Below, one piece after another: positions 48,822-60,190 of a stretch of DNA of 64,000 nt. Each line of letters starts with the position of its first letter. Position 1 is the stretch's first letter. The notes beneath the pieces are model-generated. The model saw only the letters and a program-made list of their open reading frames with translations. It was not told the DNA's origin and did no database searches. The stretch lies in the NCBI GenBank assembly GCA_009731375.1, contig BJOX01000081.1, positions 746,842-810,841 on the forward strand, written 5' to 3'. This DNA is from Paulinella micropora (lineage: Eukaryota > Cercozoa > Imbricatea > Euglyphida). Both the position numbers and the translations under genes were made by a program.

Positions 48822-49326
48822 TTACTGATACTTGCCATACCCGCAACCGCAGTGGCACTTATGTTCCATATATCCACACATATTACACCTATCATCGTCA
48901 TCTTTCTTTATTCTCTCCATATACTTTGCTTGGCCTTGGAGGAACTGGAGGTTTTTCTTTTTCTGCTGAAATACGTTTCTGAGACTTCATATGTCGCGCT
49001 TTGTTTCCATTATGTATTTCAGCACCACATCCACACTTAAAATCTTTATGCTTCCAAATTGTCTTCTTTTCTTTTTTGATTATTCTTGTTTCTTTATCGT
49101 AATTGATTTTCCATTCCTCGTATTTAGGTATTATATTTTCCTCGTGATACTTCTTTGCTTCTTCCAATGCTTGCTCTTTTGATTTTTTCTTTCCGATGCA
49201 GAAACTCTTACACATAACCTTTCCTCCTTCTCTCCATTGAACTTTTACCATTGGTCTCTTTTCGTTATTCTTTACCATAACACAACCTCTGGACATTCTA
49301 AATCTCTGAGTGTCTTCGTTTGTCAT
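48822..49326 (-). pseudogene. Small zinc-binding, AP2/integrase-N-like protein (right terminal paralogue)
   Basis: Shares MVKVQWREGGKVMCKSF and KEQALEEAKKYHEENI with the 29280 protein, followed by CGCGAEIHNGNKARHMKSQ, one C-x-C...H zinc module. As written it ends at 48898. A frame change near 48905 extends it to a stop at 48822-48824 with a Cys-rich tail (CNMCGYMEHKCHCGCG). It starts 2 bp inside the right terminal repeat boundary, mirroring the left paralogue. DNA binding is inferred. Confidence 0.6.
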
Positions 49327-49328
49327 CC

Positions 49329-49658
49329 TATATGTGTCTTTATTTTATTTATTTAAATAATAATTATTTACAGGTAGCCGTTTTTCTTTCTTTTGTCTGT
49401 CTGTATTTGTTATAAATAGGTAGAGGAAATAATAAATAACGGCTCTTAGTGTGGTTAAAAACACTTCCCCACCAGACACCTAGGCGTTACCGCTAAAATT
49501 ACACTTTCTAAATTCTGGAGTTGGTCAACTTTTTGTAAAGTAGTCCAGAGAGAAATTCATAATAAGAGAGATTTAAATGAAATTGTTGTTTTGAACTTAG
49601 AGAGAATAGGTAGCAGAAATAATGAATAACGGCTCTTAGTGTGGTTTCTGTGATGAAA
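49329..49658 (-). repeat. Right terminal inverted repeat of Polinton
   Basis: 330 bp, the reverse complement of 28909-29237. The outer end reads GTGGTTTCTGTGATGAAA. The internal sub-repeat is present twice (near 49418 and 49605). No matching short target duplication is seen immediately outside the two ends. Confidence 0.95.
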
Positions 49659-50333
49659 AAAGGGGTACACACCCCCGAACATAATATGGGGAGCATTGGG
49701 GGGAGTCAACGGTCTCAAGCCATCTGGTCATATTTACTGGAATGATCGTGTCGCCCGTCCACTCGACAGGCACACCTCTTTCATCCCTCTTGACGTTCTC
49801 ATTCCCCCACAGGACCACTCGAAGGCTCTGCTTCTCCATTCGGTGCTGCCTCCTCAGCTGAACCCCTTGCCTCCCTCTTGTCCCCACCAACGTCCCCAGA
49901 CACCCCTTCGTCGTAGACTGCCAGCTCGACAAGTCCCGAGTCGTCAGTTGAAACGGGCTGTAACCCCTCCAAGAACACTTCCCCAACGGCGTCCCGGCTG
50001 CTACGTCTGCCACTTCCTCCAGACAACAATAGACAACATGCTCGATGAACAACGACCCAGACAAGACTCAACCTCGCAACCAAGCTCAAAACAAAGCAGT
50101 GAATTCAGTTCTCGCTACCCACAAAGACAACATGACCAACCTCGTTCACGCTCTCAGTCAGCCTCCACTACTGCTACTTCCCCAAAGAAGCCAGAGGACG
50201 TCGCTCCACTCAACCCTCCTGACCCCTATGGGAAAAGTATGAGACGCATACTCAAAGACATAGAGCTAGAAAAGAAAAACCAACAGCAACGAGCACGACA
50301 AGAACGACCACGCAACACACATCGGCCCTCCCA
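49659..50333. other. Segment between viral end and second copy of the 44-bp duplication
   Basis: Contains a 213-aa plus-strand frame (49696-50337), Pro/Arg/Ser/Gln-rich and ending in a Lys/Arg helix (MRRILKDIELEKKNQQQRAR), and an alternative 142-aa minus frame (49636-50064). No domain recognised in either. It may be part of the retroelement or a separate inserted piece. Confidence 0.35.
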
Positions 50334-50673
50334 GTAGTACAGGGTGCCACTTGGGCACAGGGTTTCAGTGCAGTGAGGGTGTCGTTTGTCTTTACGTGGG
50401 GATAGGGATAGTCTTTTTCCTGAGTATGGGCATTGTTGGCTTCTTGTGGGACTTCGTCCTCGACTTGGTTCGCAGTTTTGTTTCTTGTCATCACGTTGGT
50501 AGGGCTGTTGGTGATATGTGTTGCGAGGGGATCTCGACCTTCTTCCGCGGCGTGGCGAGGTTGACCTGCTTCCGACGGTACGTGTCCTGATGTCGTTGGC
50601 TTTGATTCCTATGGTCATATCTTCTCGAGTCGTTTCCAGAGCGTGAGTGTTGGTTTCTACGAAGATTGCTCAT
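50226..50673 (-). pseudogene. Arg/Ser-rich ORF, 5' part of retroelement
   Basis: Minus-strand frames rich in RS, RGR and SPR motifs (RSTSPRRGRRSRSPRN) with scattered Cys and His. The 44-bp duplication lies inside and encodes CTETLCPSGTLYY here and at 28.87 kb. It could be a nucleic-acid-binding ORF1-type protein. Function inferred only from composition. Confidence 0.35.
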
Positions 50674-50741
50674 TCGTAGGCGGTCTGGTGGTCCAGACGT
50701 GTCGAATCCCGAAACCTAAGGAGGGCAAGGATGCAAACTTA

Positions 50742-51202
50742 ACTTTCAAGAATAGTTATTTATGAACAGGGGTTTACCAGACCACGCGTGACCGTGCTCA
50801 CCCCTTTGCTTAGTACAAGTGAGTGTAGAGTTTCGTTCGAGTAAGGGGGCAAGGTAGGTTTGTTTTTATTGTTAGTGCGTGTGAGCTGTGCTCACTTTGG
50901 AGGTTATTGTTAGTAAGATTGTGATGCGGAATTGGTTGTAGTTGCGTGGTAACGGATATGATTCTGTTAGAGTGGAAGGTTAAGTAGCACGGCCTAGTGA
51001 GAGAAAAATTACAAATTGATATGTGTGAAAGGGGAAATTGTCAGAGTAAATTAAGGGAAAATTGCCCAGTGCACCTGGGATGGGAAATTACTGGTATTAA
51101 TAAAATTTGGAAAAAGTTCTGGTTAGCGGCTAGTTTTATGCATTAAGTTCAACAGTAAAAACGCATTGGTGAGTTTTTCTAGTTCCTTAGTAAATTCATT
51201 AA
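50742..51202 (-). repeat. Terminal direct repeat (PLTR-like) of retroelement, right copy
   Basis: About 461 bp, same orientation and order as 22512-22968, with small indels (for example in the GGTAAG tract near 50845). It marks the 5' (minus-strand) end of the retroelement. Confidence 0.75.
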
Positions 51203-51415
51203 TATTTTCCCAAAATGGAAAGATATTTTGAAACGGTCTGAAACCCTATGCCACCCGAAAATATTTCCTATTTCGGGAAAATATTTCCTATTTCGGGAAA
51301 ATATTTCCTACTTTGGGAAAATATTTTACACTTTAGGAAAATATTTCTCATTTTGGGAAAATCTCACTTTGGGAAAATATTTCCCACTTTGGGATTATAG
51401 ACGCTTCCGGCCAGG
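51203..51415 (+). repeat. ~20-bp AT-rich minisatellite
   Basis: About seven copies of a unit like GGGAAAATATTTCCTATTTC, degenerating at both ends. It directly follows the retroelement terminal repeat. Confidence 0.88.
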
Positions 51416-51539
51416 ACTCATTCAATAAGTACCAAGTTATTAACATAAAAAGCTACGTTTATTATTCAAGACAATTAAAACTACGTTTATTATTCAAGAT
51501 TAAATAACTATTTTCTGAAAGTATTTTCTGAAAGACAAT

Positions 51540-51995
51540 TTTGTTTAGGTCAGTATTCTTTTTGTTTTTGTTTAGGTTAGTATTCTTTTTGTTTTTGTTT
51601 AGGTTAGTACTGTTTTTGCTTTTGTTTAGGTTAGTATTGGTTTAATTTTTGTTTAGGTTAGTATTGTTTATGATTTTTTTTAGGTTAGTATTGGTTTTGT
51701 TTTTGTTTAGGTTAGTATTGTTTATGTTTTTGTTTAGGTTAGTATTAATATCGTTTTTGTTTTTGTTTAGGTTAGTGTCGTTTTTGTTTTTGTTTAGGTT
51801 AATATTTTTTTTGTTTTTGTTTTTGTTTAGGTTAGTATTATTTTTGTTTAGGTAAGTATTGTTTTCGTTTAGGTTAGTATTGTTTTTGTTTTTGTTTTGT
51901 TTAGGTTAGTATGCTTTTGTTGTTTTTGTTTAGGTTAAGTATTGTTTATGTTTTTGTTTACGTTAGTATTGTTTATGTTTTTGTTTAGCTTAGAA
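51540..51995 (+). repeat. GTTTAGGTTAGTATT(GTTTTT)n minisatellite
   Basis: About 17 copies of GTTTAGGTTAGTATTG followed by a variable GTTTTT/ATGTTTTT tail, period about 22-30 bp. The Phe/Leu-rich frame across it is repeat translation. Confidence 0.9.
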
Positions 51996-52196
51996 ACCGT
52001 CAGAGACATGGTTGGTGTCGAACAGAAAGACCCAAAGAACGATTAATAGGCACTTATGAGGAAAATGTGAAGAAGAGACTGCGAGCTCCTTATAGTTGTT
52101 ATATGAACAACTACTTGCACGCTCTTCCTTCTCCGCTATTAATATTTCTGAGAAATTTGAATGTTGCGGCTTCTGTACCAGCTTGTTGAATAGTAA

Positions 52197-52338
52197 ATTA
52201 TGCGACTAGCCACAAATTTGACGTGTTTTGCGGGCGAGCCAGACCAGGCCGGCGAGCCCGCAAAACACGTCAAAATTTCGCGCGCCGCATATGTAGTTTT
52301 ACCGGTAACCTAACCACATTTGTGGAGGTGACTGATGA
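52197..52338 (+). repeat. GC-rich hairpin repeat, copy 1
   Basis: TTATGCGACTAGCCACAAAT leads to a perfect 16-bp inverted pair GACGTGTTTTGCGGGC / GCCCGCAAAACACGTC around GAGCCAGACCAGGCCGGCGA. CGCGCCGCAT and ACCGGTAACCT follow. Copy 2 is at 53474-53615. A half-copy of the fold-back element follows directly. Confidence 0.75.
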
Positions 52339-52447
52339 AAGCTCTTATCAAGATCTGTCTAATGAGCAATGACACAGGCTCTTAGTGCAACGATTTGGCG
52401 GAGGAGAAAGCGCTTGAAGTCATTGCATATTTTACTTAAGAAATAGT
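52335..52447. mobile_element. MITE-like fold-back element, half copy (2)
   Basis: Matches the 3' half of copy 1 (GAAAGCTCTTATCAAG, CTAATGAGC, AAGCGCTTGAAGTCATTG, TTAAGAAATAG) with more differences. Confidence 0.55.
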
Positions 52448-52464
52448 GTTAACAGACTCGAATA

Positions 52465-53222
<758 letters not shown>

Positions 53223-53289
53223 AGGAATAATAGGTGGGGTAAGGATATGCGTTAGTGAGAAAGAAGAAGGACAATAACAACAATAGAAA

Positions 53290-53432
53290 TGTATGTATAT
53301 ATGTATGTATGTATGTAAATATGAATGAATGTATGTATGTGTTTATTTATGAATGTATGCATGAATGCATGTATGTATGTATGTATTTATGTATGTATGT
53401 ACGTATGTATGTATGTATGTACGTATGTATGA
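53290..53432. repeat. (TATG)n microsatellite
   Basis: TATG array with AATG and TTTA variants. Confidence 0.93.
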
Positions 53433-53473
53433 TTTCAAACTGAGGTAATCAGCGTGTTCATACCCTCAATTAG

Positions 53474-53615
53474 TATATTATGCGACTAGCCACAAATTTG
53501 ACGTGTTTTGCGGGCGAGCCAGGCCGGGCCGGCGAGCTCGCAAAACACGTCAAATTCGGCGCGCCGCATCTGTTAGTTTTATCGGTAACCTGACAACATT
53601 TTGTGGAGGTGACCG
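53474..53615 (+). repeat. GC-rich hairpin repeat, copy 2
   Basis: Same order of blocks as 52197-52338, including GACGTGTTTTGCGGGCGAGC and GCTCGCAAAACACGTC, so the stem is kept with one compensated-looking difference. Confidence 0.75.
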
Positions 53616-53722
53616 ATAAAAATTTTGATAAGAGAAACATGATGTGCAAAGTTGGCCTGTTGTCCTACTTGAATGACACCCCGTAGCAATCGTCGCACAC
53701 CAGACCCCGCAATTTATGGTGT

Positions 53723-53723
<1 letters not shown>

Positions 53724-53764
<41 letters not shown>

Positions 53765-53774
53765 NNNNNNNNNN
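53724..53774. other. Poly-G run (41 nt) abutting 10-N gap
   Basis: Same structure as 21438-21470. Homopolymer length and local join are unreliable. Confidence 0.9.
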
Positions 53775-53881
53775 GTAGTTCTTAAGGACAAGGAAGAAGG
53801 ATTTTCAAGTGATTTCCTTCTGACTCATTTTCCGATGTCGTTCCATGCTTGTGCAGTCAATGGCTGAAAATAAGAAAGAAA

Positions 53882-54004
53882 GCTAAAACTCTCATCAAGA
53901 GCTTTCTAATGAGCCATAACACAGGCTGTCGATGCAAACGTTGACTGAGATCGAAGCGCTTGAAGTCCTTGTTCGCTGTGCTTTAGAAATAGGAACTTCT
54001 CTTG
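53882..54004. mobile_element. MITE-like fold-back element, half copy (3)
   Basis: Contains CTCTCATCAAGAGCTTTCTA, ATGAGCCATAACACAGGCTG, GATCGAAGCGCTTGAAGTC and AAATAGGAACTTCTC, the 3' half of copy 1. Confidence 0.65.
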
Positions 54005-54117
54005 GCGAGCCCAAGACGTCATTTTCCCGGTCACCGGACCACATTGTGAGGTGATATGGCCAATAAAAACGAAGGACGAGATTGAATTAGTCTTTGCACC
54101 ATGCATGCGCTAACACC

Positions 54118-54480
<363 letters not shown>

Positions 54481-54599
54481 CTTGTTGTAGGTTCAATCGT
54501 GCGTTTGGGTCTTTTTGAAGCATGCCTTGTAACAATGATGTTAGCTCAGCCGACAACTAGATCATCACAACACAACCAACATGAGGTTGGGTCGGCTGG

Positions 54600-55096
54600 A
54601 ATGGTTGGTTTGCTCGGGTTAGCTGTTTGGTTTGTTGGCTGGTTGGTTGGTTGGTTGGTTGGTTGGCTGGTTTTGATGGACTGGTTAGTTGGTTGGTTGG
54701 TTGGTTGGTTGGTTTCTTGGTTGGGTCATTTTGCAGCATGCCTTGCAACAGCGATGTTAACCGACAACTAGAGCACAACACAAGCATGAGCTTGATGGTT
54801 GCTTGGCTGGATCGTTGGTTAGCTGGTTGGTTGGTTGATTGGTTGGTTGGTTGCTTGGTTAGCTGGTTGGTTGGTTGATTGGTTGGTTGGTTTCTTGGTT
54901 GTTCTGCTCTGTTCTACTCTGCTCTGTTCTGCTCTATTCTGTTCTGTTCTGCTCAACTCTGCTCTGGTCTGTTTTGTTCTATTTTGTTCTATTCGGTTCT
55001 GCTCTATTGTGCTCTGCTCTGTTCTGTTCTGTTCAGCTCTACAACAACAACAACAACAAGAACAACAACAACAAGAACAACAACAACAACAACAAG

Positions 55097-55189
<93 letters not shown>

Positions 55190-55530
55190 CTGTTCTCTTC
55201 TGTTGATGTTAAATCAAGCCGACAACTAGATAAGCCACACGTAATCAACATGTCGTGGATTGGCTGCATGGTTGCATGGCTGGAAGGTTGGTTTGCTCGG
55301 GTTAGCTGGTTGCTTTGTTGGTTGGTTTTGATGGACTGGTTGCTTGGTCGGTTGGCTGGCTGGCTGGCTGAATCGTTGGTTTGACTTGGTAAGCTGGTTG
55401 GTTGGTCCGTTGGCTGAATGGCTGACTGGCTGGCTGGCTGGACGGTTGGTTGGCTGGTTGGTTTGTTTGTTGGCTTGACGGACTGGTTGGTTGGTTGACT
55501 GGCTGCTTTCCTTTAGTTGGTTTGTTGGTT
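54600..55530. repeat. (GGTT)n, TCTGC(T) and (CAA)n/(AAT)n arrays
   Basis: GGTTGGCT-type arrays (54600-54715, 54810-54900, 55270-55530) are associated twice with a shared ~60-bp segment (GCATGCCTTG and CGACAACTAGA). A CTCTGTTCTG array (54900-55040), then CAA and AAT arrays (55042-55190), lie between them. Confidence 0.92.
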
Positions 55531-55689
55531 TCCTTGATTATCGATGGTGATTACTATATTCTCGGTCACCACTTACAATTTGGTCGAATTTCCGGAAAAA
55601 TAACGTCTTCGGCTCGCCAAATTTCACGCTGGTTACGGGCGAGTGGGGCCGTAAAACACGTGAAATTTGTGGCCTAGGCGCAAAATTCA

Positions 55690-55904
55690 TGAGAAGGTCC
55701 TATTTCTTAAGCGCAATGAACAATGACTTCAAGCGCTTCGATCTCATTCATGTCTGCATCTACAGCCTATGTTATGGCTCATTAGAAAGCTCTTGATGAG
55801 AGCTTTCAAACGAGCCACTGCACACGCCCTCAAGATCAGAACCGGCTGAGAACGAAGAGTTTGAAATGATTGCTGATTGTGGTTAAGGACAAGGGACTTC
55901 TCAT
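55690..55904. mobile_element. MITE-like fold-back element, full copy (4)
   Basis: Starts TGAGAAGGTCCTATTTCTTA and ends GGACAAGGGACTTCTCA. It is about 215 bp with the inner arms GCTCATTAGAAAGCTC and GAGCTTTCAAACGAGC, so the ends pair with each other. The preceding 55555-55690 is a diverged relative of the GC-rich hairpin repeat (GTAAAACACGTGAAATTT). Confidence 0.72.
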
Positions 55905-55969
55905 TGCGGGGTATCTACCTTATCAGGGAAAGCAGGGTCAGAAGAAACTATGCGTTCTTGAAGCTCCTA

Positions 55970-56221
55970 TAGATAAAGATATAGATATAGATATAGATAT
56001 AGATATAGATATAGATATAGATATGGATATAGATATGGATATAGATATAGATATAGATTAGATATAGATATAGATATACATTATAGGTGTAGATTATACA
56101 TATAGATTATAGATATAGATATAGATACCTTGACTGTACGCGTATTATCTGCCCCAGCGAACGGTAAAGTTCCCTATCAAAGGTAGACGTATTAGATAGG
56201 TAGATAGATAGATAGATAGAC

Positions 56222-56260
<39 letters not shown>

Positions 56261-56300
56261 ACGGTAAAGTTACCTATCAAAGGTAGAGGTATTGGATAGG

Positions 56301-56344
<44 letters not shown>

Positions 56345-56536
56345 GGACGGGTGAGTGGGGGTCTTCATCGTGCACCTAGGCAGATAGACAGATTGGTAGG
56401 TAGGTAGGTTGGTAGGTTGGTAGGTTGGTAGGTAGGTTGGTAGGTAGGTAGGTATGTAGGTAGGTAGGTAGTGTTATCTGCGCAAGCGAACGGTAAAGTT
56501 CCCTATCAAAGGTAGAGGTATTAGATAGGTAGATAT

Positions 56537-56585
<49 letters not shown>

Positions 56586-56943
56586 ACGGTAAAGTTCCCT
56601 ATCAAAGGTAGAGGTAATAGATAGGTAGATAGATAGATCGATAGATAGATAGATAGATAGATAGATAGAACGGTAAAGTTCCCTATCAAAGGTAGAGGTA
56701 TTAGATAGGTAGATAGATAGATAGATAGATAGATAAGAGGACGGGTGAGTGGGGGTCTTCATCGTGCACCTAGGCAGATAGACAGATTGGTAGGTAGGTA
56801 GGTTGGTAGGTAGGTTGGTAAGTAGGTAGGTAGGTTGGTAAGTAGGTAGGTAGGTAGGTAGGTATGCAGGTAGGTAGGTAGTGTTATCTGCGCAAGCGAA
56901 CGGTAAAGTTCCCTATCAAAGGTAGAGGTATTAGATAGGTAGG

Positions 56944-56987
<44 letters not shown>

Positions 56988-57130
56988 GGACGGGTGAGTG
57001 GGGGTCTTCATCGTGCACCTAGGCAGATAGATAGATAGGTAGGTAGGTTGGTAGGTAGGTTGGTATGTAGGTAGGTAGGTAGGTAGGTAGGTAGGTAGGT
57101 AGGTAGGTAGGTAGGTAGCAGCGAACGGTA
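55970..57130. repeat. (ATAG)n arrays alternating with two conserved cores
   Basis: After a GATATA array (55975-56125), blocks of ATAG or GGTA alternate with core 1 (AACGGTAAAGTTCCCTATCA then AAGGTAGAGGTATTAGATAG), seen about seven times, and core 2 (GAGGACGGGTGAGTGGGGGT then CTTCATCGTGCACCTAGGCA), seen three times near 56343, 56737 and 56985. Confidence 0.93.
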
Positions 57131-57144
57131 AAGTTCCCTATCAA

Positions 57145-57146
57145 AG

Positions 57147-57225
<79 letters not shown>

Positions 57226-57246
57226 CATTATTATTATTATTATTAC

Positions 57247-57306
<60 letters not shown>

Positions 57307-57469
57307 TATTATCATTAGTACTACTATTAGTAATACTATTAGTGTTACTATTAGAGGTATAGGTAGGTAGGTAGGTTGGTTGGTAGGTTGGTAGGTAGGT
57401 TGGTAAGTAGGTAGGTAGGTAGGTAGGTAGGTATGTAGGTAGGTAGGTAGGTAGGTAGGTAGATAGATT

Positions 57470-57506
<37 letters not shown>

Positions 57507-57550
57507 TAGGTAGGTAGGTAGGTAGGTAGGTATGTAGGTAGATAGGGTAG
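57145..57550. repeat. (ATT)n then (GGTA)/(GATA) arrays
   Basis: A ~200-bp ATT array starts directly after one core-1 copy, then GGTA and GATA arrays follow. Confidence 0.95.
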
Positions 57551-57629
57551 AAGAGCATCAATGTAAAACGTAAAAACATAAGCACACAACAGAATACAAT
57601 ATAACACACATACACAAGCTTATACACAA

Positions 57630-57914
<285 letters not shown>

Positions 57915-57994
57915 TCGTCATCCAATACAAAGTCACTCCACTCGCCCACACGTCTAGAATAGATACGGAAGAGTAATTACATACACATAAATAT

Positions 57995-58368
57995 GCATGG
58001 TAGGTAGGTAGGTAGGTAGGTGGGTAGGTAGGTAGGTAGGTAGGTAGGAAGGAAGGAAGGAAGGTAGGTAGGTAGGTAGGTAGGTAGGTAGGTAGGTAGG
58101 TAGGTAGGTAGGAAGGTAGGAAGGTAGGTAGGTAGGTAGGTAGGTAGGAAGGTAGGTAGGTAGGTAGGTAGGTAGGTAGGTAGGAAGGTAGGTAGGTAGG
58201 TAGGTAGGTAGGTAGGTAGGTAGGTAGGTAGTAGGTAGTAGGTAGGTAGGTAGGTAGGTAGGTAGGTAGTAGGTAGGTAGGTAGGTAGGAAGGAAGGAAG
58301 GTAAGTAGGTAGGTAGGAAGGTAGGTGGGTAGGTAGGTAGGTAGAGATAGATAGATAGATAGATAGAC

Positions 58369-58402
<34 letters not shown>

Positions 58403-58405
58403 TAA
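57995..58405. repeat. (GGTA)n/(GGAA) and (GATA) arrays
   Basis: GGTA array with GGAA and GTAGTA interruptions, ending in GATA. Confidence 0.95.
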
Positions 58406-58424
58406 GTAAGCATACAGAATAGTA

Positions 58425-58429
58425 AGTCG

Positions 58430-58475
<46 letters not shown>

Positions 58476-58983
58476 GAGTTAGTTAGTTATTTGGTTAGTT
58501 AGTTTTGCTTGTTTGTTAGTTATTATCCTCGTATCCAATAACACTCCACTCGCCCATATATCTAGAAGACATACCGAATATTTAGTTATTTAGTTAGTTA
58601 GTTAGTTAGTTATTTCGTTAGTTAGTTTTGTTTGTTTGTTTGTTATTTTCCTTGTATCCCATACACTCCACTCGCCCATGTATCTACAAGACATACCGAA
58701 TATTTAGTTAGTCAGATAGTTAGTTAGTTAGTTCGTTAGTTAGTTAGTTAGTTTGTTTGTTTGTTGTACTCCACTCGCCCAGACATCTAGAAGTATACAG
58801 AATAGTTAGTTAGTTAGTTAATTAGTTAGTTCGTTAGTTAGTTCATTAGTTAGTTCGTTAGTTAGTTCGTTAGTTAGTTAGCTAGTTCGTAAGTTACTTA
58901 GTGAGTTAGTTAGCTAGTGAGTTAGTTAGTTAGTTAGTCAGTTAGTTAGTTAGTTAGTTAGCTATTTCGTTAGTTAGTGAGTG

Positions 58984-59044
<61 letters not shown>

Positions 59045-59066
59045 ATTAGTTAGCTAGCTAGTTAGC

Positions 59067-59097
<31 letters not shown>

Positions 59098-59708
59098 CTA
59101 GTTAGTTAGTTAGTTAGTCAGTTAGATAGTTATTTAATTAGTTAGTTAGCTTGTCAGTTAGTTAGTTAGTTAGCTAGTTAGTTAGTTAGCTTGTTAGTTA
59201 GTTAGTTAAGTAGTTAGTTAGTTAGTTGGTTAGCTTGTTAGTTAGTTCGTTCGTTCGTTCGTTAGTTAGTTAGTTAGTTAGTCAGTTAGTCAGTTAGCTT
59301 GTTAGTTAGTTCGTTAGTTAGTTCGGTAGTTAGTTAGTTAGTTAGTTAGATAGTTAGTTAGTTAGCTAGTTAGTTAGTTAGTTAGTGAGTTAGTTAGTTT
59401 GCTATTTAGTTAAGTAGTTAGTTAGGTTGTTAGTTAGTTCGTTAGTTAGTTCGTTAGTTAGTTCGTTAGTTAGTTAGTTAGTTAGTTAGTTAGCTAGTTA
59501 GCTAGTTAGTTAGTTAGTTAGTTAGTTTGCTATTTAGTTAATTAGTTAGTTAGGTTGTTAGTCAGTTCGTTAGTTAGTTAGTCGGTTAGTTAGCTTGTTA
59601 GTTAGTTCGTTAGTTAGTTCGTTAGTTAATTAGTTAGTTAGTTAGTTAGTTAGTTAGCTAGCTTGTTAGTTAGTTCGATAGTTAGTTAGTTAGTTCGTTA
59701 GTTAGTTC

Positions 59709-59739
<31 letters not shown>

Positions 59740-59760
59740 CGTTAGTTAGTTAGTTAGTTG

Positions 59761-59795
<35 letters not shown>

Positions 59796-59800
59796 CGTTC

Positions 59801-59837
<37 letters not shown>

Positions 59838-60056
59838 CTTGTTAGTTAGTTCGTTAGTTAGTTAGTTAGTTAGTTAGTTAGCTAGCTTGTTAGTTAGTTT
59901 GTTAGTTCGTTAGTTAGTTAGTTACTTAGTTCGTGAGTTAGTTAGTTCGTTCGTTAGTTAGTTAGTTAGTTTGTTAGTTAGTTAGTTAGTTAGTTTGTTA
60001 GTTAGTTAGTCAGTTAGTCAGTTAGTTAGTTAGTTAGTTAGTTCGTTCGTTCGTTC

Positions 60057-60091
<35 letters not shown>

Positions 60092-60190
60092 CGTTAGTTA
60101 GTCAGTTAGTCAGTTAGTCAATTAGTTAGTTAGTTAGTTAGTTAGTTAGCTAGCTAGCTTGTTAGTTCGTTAGTTTGTTCGTTAGTTAAA
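58425..60190. repeat. 1.75-kb (TTAG)n satellite
   Basis: Degenerate TTAG array with TTCG, TTTG, TTGG, CTAG and GTGA variants. The first 400 bp contain three copies of an ACTCCACTCGCCCA core with CATCTAGAAG-type sequence (near 58545, 58668 and 58767), so it began as a cored composite array like those at 4-6 kb. Confidence 0.95.

Larger units (their letters stand above)
28909..49658. mobile_element. Integrated Polinton/Maverick (Polinton-like virus), ~20.7 kb
   Basis: Bounded by ~330-bp terminal inverted repeats and more AT-rich than its flanks. It encodes the set that defines Polintons: retroviral-type integrase, protein-primed PolB, packaging ATPase, adenain-type protease, penton-type and double jelly-roll capsid proteins. 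Extra genes include an S74-capped fibre, an HNH nuclease and several unknowns. Virion genes are mostly on the plus strand (31.5-43.6 kb). Integrase lies on the minus strand at the left and PolB on the minus strand at the right. The major capsid gene is intact, but many others have frame breaks, so in this form the copy could not act alone unless the breaks are assembly errors. Confidence 0.93.
22512..51202 (-). mobile_element. Penelope-like retroelement (GIY-YIG upstream of RT), split by a nested Polinton
   Basis: Direct ~460-bp repeats bound a minus-strand retroelement of about 7.9 kb once the virus at 28909-49658 is left out. Reading 5' to 3' on the minus strand: an Arg/Ser-rich region (50.6 kb), a region around 28.8-28.2 kb, a low-complexity Pro/Thr/Ser/Lys-rich region (28.1-26.4 kb), a GIY-YIG nuclease (26.25-25.8 kb), a Cys-containing linker, and a reverse transcriptase (24.58-23.1 kb). 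Penelope-like elements combine RT and GIY-YIG and carry terminal repeats of this type. Most have the nuclease C-terminal; a clade with it N-terminal (Chlamys type) is known from green algae and protists. All parts show frame changes. Confidence 0.6.

Noticed and set aside
28909-49658. Stop-codon reassignment in the virus (in-frame TAG and TGA in conserved genes)
   Set aside because: Both TAG and TGA occur as rare interruptions while the same genes also carry frameshifts, and the intact genes do not use them internally. Decay or sequencing error is simpler.
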